Below, piece after piece: positions 8,764 through 18,074 of a stretch of DNA of 23,820 bases. The position numbers and the translations under genes are program-made. Source of the stretch: Euplotes cf. woodruffi 2 WChen-2021 (lineage: Eukaryota; Ciliophora; Spirotrichea; Euplotida; Euplotidae); the NCBI GenBank assembly GCA_021441665.1, contig JAGYYN010021790.1, forward strand, positions 1 through 23,820, given 5' to 3'. Positions within the stretch are counted from its first letter, which is position 1. Each line of letters starts with the position of its first letter. A model generated the notes under the pieces. That model ran no database searches, was not told where the DNA came from, and saw nothing but the letters and a program-made list of their open reading frames with translations.

Positions 8764-10742
8764 CTAATTACCTCTGAGATTTAATATTTTTATGCTATCC
8801 ATTCACTCCTTATCTATTGTTTGAGCGAGTCTTGCTCTGGTGCTTGCATTCCTCGAGAACTGTCTGAGTCTTTCGTCTCTGGATTTTAGTCTCAGCAGCG
8901 ATGCGTTGTTTTGTCTGCCTGTGAAGTATTATAAACAGTCACGTACCATTAAAAGTTTGGTTGTTTAGCGACCTGTAATCTTTCTGGCTGTAGTTCAAAT
9001 TTGCAGAACCGCTTTCATTTAGATTAAACGCATTTAAATTTGAGTTCTTTGCCACTTTGAATAACGGAGACATCTAGATTGTGGTAAAAACGCAGATACA
9101 ACTCACATTAAGCCGAGGGTCTTTTCTTTTAAATGGGTCACCAACAAAGTCCTTCAAGTTGATGGTGGATTTTATAACTGATTCGTTATTTAGATATTTG
9201 GTAAATTGTCGATACATCCGGTCAAAATCTTCATTGTAAGAGTTCATTATCGTCGTTTCAGCTTTGATCTTGTTTTCTGAGTTTTCAAGGTTTTTAGCAC
9301 TGCGCTTCTAAATAAAATTAGTATTTACCACGTACCATATTCATCTGCTTTACCAATTCATTTTTGTAGTCCCTGGCAATTTTATTGTAGCATTGCTTAC
9401 GCTTAGGAGAATTTCATAACGGATATAAAAAGTGGTTGTTTATCACACCACTTGATTCTTTATTTAGACCAATCTTTGGAATTGCTCTTTCATTCATTAA
9501 ATTTGCTCTCATGTTCTTTTTAAAGTATTTTACAGCCGGGTCATCAAATTGAGGCGCGTTGTCCTCATGTGACATGTTATTTACTAAATCTTCGTACTTT
9601 AGCAATTCATTGTGATCTTGAGTTTGGGTCTGAGTTTGCTTCAAATATTTATTTTTGTTATATCTAAATTATTGCTCAATCAAAGCAAGTTTTAAAAAAA
9701 TCGATTAGTACTAATAATAAGAAATACTTCTGGTCTTACTTTTTATAGTTTTTAATCAAAGTATCGTTAATTCCATTTTGTTGAACAGTATTCCAGTCAT
9801 CAATACGTCTGTTATCGTCTTCAAATTGCTTATTAATATTTTGTTGTCTGAGCTGTTCAGCAAAGAACTGGTTGTGCAACTGTTTGATATTTGTCGCTCT
9901 GTCTCTGTATTCTTCAGAAATTAGTCTTCTTTGATCCACTTGTGTTGCGGCACCATTATCCCAGTACATATTAGTATCTCCGAGTCTCTTTTGTCTTCCC
10001 AAATCTTGAGATAGGAATGGATCTTTTTGAATTAAGCTGTTATTTCTTTTTTAAAAAAATTAGTCACCAGAATTTTTGAATAATTGTTAAAATACTTCGA
10101 ATGATAAGCAATTAAAAATTATCCAAAAAATTAATTTTTTTGCAGTATTAAATTTTGATTTTGAGATTCACTTAAGAGCAAATATAGTTATCCTGAAGGT
10201 AAATATGTCTTTAAAAATCATCACTAAGTCTTGTTCAATTTGCAAGAGTAAAAACTGATATTTTAAATATGTAAATCGAATAAAAAACAAAGTGATTAGC
10301 AAGAGGACAACGATACCGCTAGTTTTATTTTAGCTAATAATAAACCACATAATATGCTTAAAAATATGATTGTTAAAAGTAATCTGAAAGTCAGCGATTA
10401 AACCCACCTCTCAGAGATTCTATGTCTTCGTGACTGAACTCTTTTATCAGGAGTGTTATAAGTATAACTACTACTGCGCATCTCCTTTCGATCTCCATTC
10501 GCATCAAAGCTCCGGTTGTACTGCAACTTTGAGTCTTCTCTTGTTGGAGCGTAATTCACGTAGGGGTTTGAGTCTCTGTGCATGTTGTTGTTATGATTTC
10601 TCGGGTTGACAGATTTAAATCTCTCTGGGTTGCTGATCAGCTTCGCATACTCTGTGTTAATAAACCCCTGGTTGGAATTCATGGTATTCCCCTGGTACTT
10701 CGTGATATCAGAGATGAGTTTTGCATTGTCTGCTTGTCTCAT
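8764..10742 (-). CDS. Uncharacterised 480-aa hydrophilic protein
   Basis: I do not recognise this protein. The ATG is at 10742. Five introns (10407-10037, 9739-9664, 9335-9308, 9106-9074, 8946-8919) give exactly 481 codons including TAG at 8766-8764, with no frameshift. The first exon is Asn- and Arg-rich (RDSNPYVNYAPTREDSKLQ). The second exon begins DPFLSQDLGRQKRLGDTNMY and runs into a helical Gln/Arg-rich region, NIKQLHNQFFAEQLRQQNIN. The third exon carries repeated QT pairs. The C-terminal third is basic, with DERLRQFSRNASTRARLAQT. TGA serves as Cys twice. The helical, tyrosine- and arginine-rich make-up resembles microtubule-associated ciliary proteins, but that is only an impression. If the 203-nt segment 8771-8569 is an intron, the protein continues past the TAG. 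Confidence 0.75.
10037..10407 (-). other. Longest intron in the window (371 nt), AT-rich
   Basis: The donor is GTGGGT after the exon ending RRHRISE, and the acceptor is AAATAACAG before LIQKDPFLSQ. Phases agree (2 and 2). Nothing coding is visible inside. It is about ten times the typical intron here, so a TA-bounded internal eliminated sequence may sit within it. Confidence 0.5.
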
Positions 10743-10970
10743 ATTGATAAAATTAATTTTTTGATTTCATTGCCAAATAAAATACTGTTTTTGGTCTTAA
10801 AATATACTAAAATTATAATTTAAAAAATTTAATTTTTGCATTATTAATATTAGCGAAGACTTGTTTTGAAATTAAAAAATATTAAAACTCGAATATACAG
10901 CTAGTAAAAATACTCGCGTTTAATAGATCAGATTCAAATTGAGCTTTAAATAATTTATTTGCAGCCTGAA

Positions 10971-13900
10971 ATGAAAGAAGAGATCAAGGCTTCTCTCGAT
11001 GAACATGACGATGTTAGTAAGTACCAAGCACATTATTCTGCCCAAATCTGGCTGTAATTACTGTAATCTAGATAAAAGCAAGTTCTCGTCGGTATCCAAT
11101 AACACGTCAAAGATAATGGTGCTTGGAAAGAGTGTCCAGCCAACACTCACAGAGCTTCTTGAAGATGAAATGGAGGATAAATTTGGAAGACCTAAAACCT
11201 CATTTGCTTCTGATATGGCTATCGTCGAAAGACAGAACTACAACCGTAAATAAAGCAGATATAGAATTAGCGAAGGAAAGATTAAAAAATGAAACGATCT
11301 TGAAAAGTGACGGAACTGAGCATAGCTTTTGCAGATCAGGAATTACCTCGATTTCAGATAAACAAGATACACTGCTTTTTGACTATCTCTACCTGCTCAA
11401 GAAATTTGCTTTTATCATTGGGGTCCTCGCTTTCATTTACATTGCGAATTTCACAGCAAATACATCAGGAGAGTACTTGCAAAGTGCGGATAACTTGATC
11501 GGGTTTGAAAAAATGACGCTTGCCAATATACTTGGCTTGTTTCCAATGACAAGATTTTATCTTGAAAAAGGTAAATTCGTATTTAGAGTTCTAGCATAGC
11601 GAAATCAATCTTATCCTCAAAGATTGGACTATCATGATAAGTGTTATTAAGTGTTTTGTATTTAGTTCAAATTGTATTTCCGCGTTTTTTGTAAGATACA
11701 AACAATCTAAGTTTATTCGAATAAATAAAAACGAGTTCAGCAAGAAGATTATAACCGACAAAAGTTTGAAATTATCGAGATCTAATTTTTACACTAGACG
11801 ATCAGATGAAAAACGTGGATACTTCAAGGATGGTAACGATCATGATAGACTTCGTAGCTTCTTTAATTTTCATCGGCATCGTAACTCTACGAATGAAATG
11901 GCGGATCTACCCGTCAGACTACGCAGTGAAGCTTACTAATATCTCGAAAGACTTCAGCGGAGATATTGAAGCTGAAATCAAAAGTTTATTTGAAGACAAG
12001 TTTGGAAAAATACACGAAGTCGCTGTATTAAAAGAAACAGGAGATATACTCGCCTACCAAATGCAGCTGCACAGGGTCACTGAGAAGATCGGTGAGATCA
12101 AGGCGAAAAACCAAATCCTCGGAGTGCAAGATTCAAAATCACTTATGAAGACATACAAGCTTGAATCTAAGCTCAACGTGAAGCTTTCTAAAGAAATCGA
12201 AAACATCAATAAAACAAAAATGGTAGATGGAAAAGCATGAATCAAGGAAATTTATATTATTTTTGAAATGCCGATTGACAAGAATAAGCTTATAGAAGGG
12301 ATAGCTGAAATTAATGAGTTTGTTCAAAAGGTCAAAGGCAAATCTAAGAGGTTTTTGTAAGTCTTCACTAGTTATCTTTTAATCAATCTTAGAATAAATT
12401 TAAAACTAAGATGTATTAATTCTATACATAATTCAAATCTTATTTAGAGTGACAAAATGCTTACTGAACCCAGACCAGAAAATCTACGAGAATTTATGTT
12501 ATCCAAACTGGAAAAAGATATTAAGATTTTTATTAATAACCGCCATTTTCACAGGTATTGCTGTTGCGTTAATAGTGCCTTTGACAATGCAGCTGAACTC
12601 AGCTTATAAGTATTTGAAGAACTCAATGGAGTGCATGGAGTACGATTCCAATGACTATACAGTTACGAGTCTTAGCGGAGCTTCTGAAACAGTTGTTTCA
12701 TGATATTGATACCTCAGTGGAGAAACAGCAATGAAATCTGACTCTTTAAAATCGACATGCTCAAGGTACTTAAGTGAGATGTCAAATGCGTGGAAGTACC
12801 AATTTATCGTACCGATAGTATTAGTCCTGCTAAACTATTTCTTCCAGTTCGGTTATTGAGCGGTAAAAGGCTTTTACAGATTTTCTAGCAAAAGAACTGA
12901 AAATATCGTAGTCTGATTTCAAATTTACATTTCAATGGTGCTTGTTAACATCATGCTTCCGCTAATTGTATTCAGTAGTCAGTATACAGAGCCGAAGAGA
13001 GAATTTTATTTGATCGCAGGTCCGATGTACTCTATATTCTTTATATTCACTCTTGGCTTATTGCCATTTGAGAAATTTGGCTATTGGGCATTTACAAGTT
13101 GCATTAGAAAATGTAAAAGAAAGCGGGCGGTAATTCAAATCGAATTAGAAAATGCATTAAGGAGACCATCGTTTGATTTTACTCACAAGATTCCATTCCT
13201 GCTTGGACTCTTGACAATCACTATGTTCTTTGTCGGTGGAATCCCGATCGTAATTTTGCTCTTTTTCCTCTACACATTCGCGTATTATTGGATCGAGAAG
13301 TTAATGGTATTGAAGTTCTACAAAAAGCCAGTCAGTTTAGAAGAAACAGCATTAAGATTTGCAGATTACTGATTTATAGTTATAGTTGTAATGCATTTAT
13401 TCAACTCGATTATTATGTTCGGAACAGCGAATGTATTTCCAATCGATGTAACTCAGGTCCAAGGGATTAGAAGAGGATACTACACGACATATTACGTTCC
13501 AACATCTCAAAACTTCATTCAAAAGTTCGGCAACAGATACAACGTGATGTTTTTACTGCTGCTCATTATAATCCTCATATTCCTGATCCTTGCCTTTGTT
13601 TTCAGAAATAAAATATGGTGAAGGAAGTTTAAATACTTCCCGATGAGCTTCAAGTTTAAGCTTAGATACATCCCAGCGACTTTTACAAAAATGAAGACGA
13701 AATGCATCATCGGGGACACCACTTACAAACTAGCTGATCTTGAAAACAGATATAAAGAGGCTCTTTCAGCTATCGATCTTGGCAAACTTTCGAAAGAAGG
13801 CCCCGGCTCAAGCTACTCTCAGCTGTTTCAAGGCAGTTCTGCGATCGAGACCATCGGCAGATTGAATAAAGAAATCGATACTGAAAATAGAGAAGAAAGC

Positions 13901-14164
13901 TATATGAAGGACTCAAGCGGCATCTCAAATTACAAAGCCTTTTTACCACAAATAACAGGGTCTTTGAAGCTAAAAGACCCCAAGCTCAATCAAAAAGTCA
14001 AGGACAAAGAAGAACAAAAAGAAGAGACCGATTTGCATGACCTGCCGAACCCTAAAGTCCAAGTCGTCGGAAAAAGCAGTGTATTTGATAGAAGAAGAAC
14101 ATTCATTAAAAATTGGGAATATGATGACGAAAATAAAGACGAAGAAGTTTTAGATGAAGATTAA
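10971..14164 (+). CDS. Polytopic membrane protein resembling TMEM63/OSCA/CSC1 (DUF221) channels, 939 aa
   Basis: Introns at 11017-11071, about 11571-11797 and 12357-12447, plus a +1 step at AAA-TAA (11248-11253), give 940 codons including TAA. After a hydrophilic N-terminus comes a membrane helix (about 127-148), then FEKMTLANILG, a second helix (about 192-212) and YPSDYAVKLTNIS. A long cytosolic region follows (to about 385), as in TMEM63/OSCA proteins, where PSDYTV-like sequence opens the cytosolic domain. A block of further helices follows (about 391-413, 485-507, 522-542, 552-573, 615-650, 676-692, 732-755), with EKLMVLKFYKKP after the paired helices. The tail is acidic and Lys-rich. The family comprises stretch- or osmotically gated cation channels. 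The loop after the third helix holds several Cys, two of them TGA-encoded. TGA is Cys seven times in this gene. The assignment rests on topology and short motifs, so a related TMEM16-superfamily protein is possible. Confidence 0.72.
11248..11253 (+). other. +1 programmed frameshift site, AAA-TAA-A
   Basis: The frame reading IVERQNYNRK meets TAA. Skipping T continues as KADIELAKERLKNETILK. A 19-nt GT-AG segment (11246-11264) would restore the same frame, so a micro-intron cannot be ruled out. The shift keeps a good helix. Confidence 0.6.
11571..11797 (+). other. Long intron (about 195-227 nt) with several possible acceptors
   Basis: The donor GTAAAT follows FYLEK. In-phase acceptors are at 11764, 11779 and 11797; the last (TTTTTACACTAG) looks best. 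Short frames inside look coding-like, but they would break the family topology, in which a helix follows directly. The segment may contain eliminated germline DNA. Confidence 0.45.
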
Positions 14165-14170
14165 ATGCCG

Positions 14171-14180
14171 TATTGAATCT
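14171..14180 (+). other. E-Cbs-like motif 7 bp after a stop codon
   Basis: The sequence TATTGAATCT fits HATTGAAaHH, with T at the weakly conserved position. It lies just 3' of the channel gene, in a 121-bp spacer before the next start codon, where a breakage site would be expected. Confidence 0.35.
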
Positions 14181-14285
14181 GCTTTACTGTATCACATTCT
14201 TTATTGGAGCTTAAATCAATCTTTGCTTTTACTAAATTCAATCATATAAAGTTGAATTGTAAATATTTCAAATTGCGATTAAAGA

Positions 14286-17200
14286 ATGGCGGAAAATTAC
14301 AACGAACGAAAAAATAGTATTGTTGAAAACCAAAAAAGAGCTTCTTACAGTCTGAGAGATTGATCGCCTACAGGAATTAGCAGGTAATTGCAATGCTCTC
14401 AATCAATTTGTACTTTAATAAATCAATATCAAGCAAATAATTTTAGATTGAATGCCGGCACAGTAAATGTGACAAATCTAAAACAAGCGAAATATGACCA
14501 AATTGCGAATAGCAATAACTCTCCGAGATTTATTGAAACGAAAGAAAACTACAGTGGGTTGATAAACCAGGTCGACGTGCCTTCGATTGTCGAAAGGTAA
14601 ATGAAAGCAAATTCACTCGCTTACTTATCAAAATTTAGCTACAATACATTGCAATCAAATATTAATAAGCCGCCTTGAAGTCGAGCAAAAGATAATTGCG
14701 AACTGATGTCGGATACAAAGATAAAAACGTATTACGAATCATTAGTCAACCAAAAAGAAGCCCTAATGCGGCCAGATACAAATACCAATCAGTTTAAGAC
14801 TCAGTACTGAACAAATAGAAATTACAGCAAAGAATTCTGAGATGATGAAAGTGTAAAGGAGCTAAATGAATACTGCAGAGATGACTCGACTTACTACCCG
14901 CAACCCGATAATATCAGCTTCCAAGATAAGTACACCGCAAGAAATTGGAACTCAGATAAGAAACCTCCGTTTCATCAAGAGCAGAGAAACATGCAACATC
15001 TGCGACATGGCTCTGTCCAGTCGCTCTATCGAGATGACAGAAGATTTAAAAGAAATAACGACGGCTATGTTCCTTTAAGCCAGTTATACATGATCAGCGA
15101 CTGTCGAGCGAGAAGAAGTAGCAATTCAGAACATAATGATAGTAAGCTGAGGTTAAGCTAACAATAGGTTCAAAGTAAATCCTCTGATATCAATCGAGAC
15201 CCGTTCTACGAACAAAGTAAATACGCTCAAGACCCAATGCTCCAAGATAACGTGTCCTTAGTGAATCTCAACAACCTGGTTTCGAATTCCCACGACTGGA
15301 AGAATATCCAAGAAGTCGTGAGATTAGCAGTAAAGCACATAACAGACGCGTTTTTCTTACAAGAAAGCCAAATAAAATTCTTGATTTCTGAAATAAACAG
15401 CAAAGCGAGTAAAAATGAGTTGAACACAAAACTAACGAACAAGCCGAGTCATTCAGAGATGAACAGTCTGTTCCAAGAATGCATCAGCAAACTTGACACC
15501 AAGCAAGATGTCACTGAATCAGTGCTCACTCGTAAGCTGGTCTCTCATCGTTATTTAGCGAAGGACATGGACAGGCTGGAGGATAAGTTCGTTAGCAAGA
15601 GAGACTACACCTCTCTCGCAGAAACAGTCAACGAATGAAACTTCTCTCGAAGTAAGTGCAAATTGTCATATTTTAGATGTCCTAATATTAAAGCAAAAAG
15701 AAGATGAAATGAGGGCAGAGCTTTCAATGATCAATCAAAACTTTACTAATTTTATGAACAGCACAAAGACCAAAATTACAGATTTAACTGATGAGCTCGA
15801 TCAGGTCTCAAAGGTCATGAATGAAAAGAAAGTCAGCGTTGAAGAGTTCAAAAAAGCACTTGAGCTTAAGGCCAATAAGCACAGCGTTGCGACTGCTCTC
15901 CATCGAAAAGCAAATAAAGAAGAAGTCGAAAAGGAGTTCAAGAAGATCTTAAGAAGCAATGAATTTGATCAGATTCTCCAGCTCATTGAAAATAAAGCTT
16001 CAAAAGATGACATTGACCGACTTGAATCGGCACTAGATGATAAAATTAATATCGAGTATATTAATGAAATTAAGGAGGCAATCAATTGTAAAATTGATAA
16101 AGATGAAGTATCACTGATGTTTTCTCAAAAAATGGAAACTGATAAATTAGTCGATGATAAGTTACTCGCAGATTTCACGAAACAACTGAAAATATTTAAA
16201 CAAAAATGTCTTGAAGAAATTCAACTGCTAAAGACTGATATTTATGAAAAACTACAGTCTAAAATTGATAACCACGCAATGTTAGAAATCACAACAAAGA
16301 TGAGTAAATAAAGCTGACAACGAAAGAGTTTCGACGCTAATTTCTCAAAATAAAAACAACCTGATTGACATTTTAGAAAGCTATAAAAAGGAGCTGAGGG
16401 AGATGAAGCAATACGTCGATGAGTTATTTAATTCAAAGACAACTCGGACTTCTGATCCTCCTCATGTTGACATCAAGCAGATCTGGAATGAATTATCTCG
16501 GCTGCAGCAGCAAAGGGACAATGACATCCAGGACTTTCAGGATACTGCGAACCAGCTCTACGAAGCGACCAATACAAAGCTCAATAATGAAGAGTACAAA
16601 AAGGTGCTTGTAGACATCAAAAGACTTGGTCAGTCTCTTGAAGAAATCGAAAATGTAATGGTGCGAGATGCATGTTCCAAAAGCGGAAGTGTAAACAGTT
16701 TTATCGACCTGAAGCGGTCAATGTTCAGCAATAGAGACGACAACGCTGGGAAAGCAAATATCGAGAATCAAATGACATCACCTTATCCTGTATTAAAAGA
16801 CAGCATCATCCAGCAGCCTATATCAGCAGATGCAAAGCAAGAGATATATGAAGAAATAAATAAGTCAAAAGACGATATTATTGACATCCTCGAAAACGTG
16901 AGAAAGGAGATCTACGACAACCTCGACGAGATACTTCAAAGTCATGTAAATGCATTAGAAGAAAAGAAGCTGTTGCTGTTTAAAGACACGGACTTGGAAC
17001 AGTCAAGCGATTCTTCAAAGTTTGTAAGTATCTTCAATACCCTCGCCAAGGACATTCGAGTTAAAATCGGTCTTCTTGAAGAAGGCCTGATGTACAAGGT
17101 TGACATCAGTATTTTTGAAGAAAAAATAAACAGTATTATCGATGTGCTTTCACAAATCGGAATCGATTACACTGCACAAGACGAAAACGACGCTAAATGT

Positions 17201-17336
17201 AAGCAAATTTATCTTATCTATAGATCACAACTCGCAGATGGAAGATGTAAATGTGGCATATAGAGAATTTGAAAATGCAAGTAGAGATAGAAACTTAGAG
17301 TCTCCAATGCAGATGAACATCAAAAGTAGCATCTAA
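14286..17336 (+). CDS. Large coiled-coil protein, 955 aa, with one clear and one probable +1 frameshift
   Basis: The ATG is at 14286. Introns lie at 14384-14446, 14597-14638, 15142-15167, 15652-15676 and 17199-17223, and +1 shifts at AAG-TAA (15173-15178) and AAA-TAA (16306-16311). These give exactly 956 codons including TAA. The first 280 residues are hydrophilic and rich in Asn, Tyr and Arg, with several TGA-encoded Cys. From about residue 310 to 910 the protein is almost continuous heptad coiled coil. It contains recurring units of the type K-A-x-K-x-E-V-x-x-x-L spaced about 14-20 residues, such as LELKANKHSVATALHRKANK and IENKASKDDIDRLESALDDK. There is no signal peptide or membrane segment. 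Repeated units like these occur in ciliary and basal-body coiled-coil proteins, so a cytoskeletal role is likely but inferred. An alternative to the first shift is a 24-nt intron starting at GTTAAG. Confidence 0.8.
15173..15178 (+). other. Probable +1 frameshift site, AAG-TAA-A
   Basis: After removal of the canonical 26-nt intron 15142-15167, the frame reads SSK and meets TAA. Skipping T continues as KSSDINRDPFYEQSKYAQDP. A different 24-nt intron can avoid the shift, but its acceptor (CAAAG) is poorer. Confidence 0.5.
16306..16311 (+). other. +1 programmed frameshift site, AAA-TAA-A, in mid coiled coil
   Basis: This is the cleanest site in the window. The coiled coil reads MLEITTKMSK, meets TAA and continues after skipping T as KADNERVSTLISQNKNNLID. 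Open coding sequence without introns flanks it for over 600 bp upstream and 880 bp downstream, and no GT-AG intron fits. Confidence 0.92.
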
Positions 17337-18074
17337 AATTCTCATATTTTCTATTTCAATTCTGCAGTAACTGCTTACTAATTATTACAAATAAACACTC
17401 TTTTTTGTTATTGCGATTATATAATAAAATATTGAATAATAAGAGAAAAATAAGAATGGTGAGATTATAAATTTCGCTGAGTTTATTAGAGATATAATCA
17501 ACCAATCTTTTGGTAAATTAAGTCTAGTCTCAGCTAGAAATTTACCGCATGTTTAAGCAAAACTAGTTTTACATTTAAATCATAAATATTAGCAAAGCCT
17601 TTGTGATGATTTATTGCTTGGCATATAAATTTGATTTATTAGGTTTAGATCGCTTTTGTATTATTCAATAAATTTATTCTAAAATTCAGTAAATTATTTA
17701 CGCGGAAATGCAATCACAAACTGTATAAAAGGGTGTGATTAATATAATCTTAAATTTCGGTATAAATTATTAGATTTTTGAATTATTATGAATTTTGCTT
17801 TATTATATAAATATACTAGAAATAATAATTGCAATTGAGTAATATAAAGAAGTGAGTAATTCAGCTTGAGGTTATTATTTTTAATATATAAATACTAAAT
17901 GCATTATAATTTAATATTTTAATTTAAGACATTTAAAATAAGGTACTTTAATATGAGCAAAATCTTACGAAAAAATAATTCCAAAGCATTTATTTGTATT
18001 ATTAATAGTGAATCCCCACATTAGACTAATGTTCAATCAAAATGCATTTTTAATATATTGTTTAGTTTCCAAAT
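17337..18074. other. AT-rich non-coding spacer with two E-Cbs-like motifs
   Basis: These 738 bp separate two plus-strand genes and show no credible coding frame. E-Cbs-like matches are at 17352-17361 (minus, AATTGAAATA, a full consensus match 16 bp after the stop) and 17430-17439 (plus, TATTGAATAA). If the DNA is germline, the spacer would contain the boundary between two macronuclear chromosomes and probably eliminated sequence. Confidence 0.45.

Noticed and set aside
11246-11264. 19-nt micro-intron instead of the AAA-TAA shift in the channel gene
   Set aside because: Not fully excluded. It gives the same frame, but 19 nt is shorter than the introns I trust and the unspliced reading keeps a continuous helix, so the shift is preferred.
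11634-11939. Open frame beginning MISVIKCFVFSSN between the first and second membrane helices of the channel gene
   Set aside because: Its 3' half lies out of frame over the well-supported second helix and PSDYAV region, and its 5' half sits in the proposed intron.
12448-14164. TGA = Trp (Blepharisma-type code) for the in-frame TGA codons
   Set aside because: Hydrophobic contexts in this gene tolerate Trp, but the p24 gene puts TGA on a conserved disulfide cysteine and the PKCPTC motif also favours Cys. Blepharisma-type 15-16-nt introns and lack of frameshifting also do not fit.
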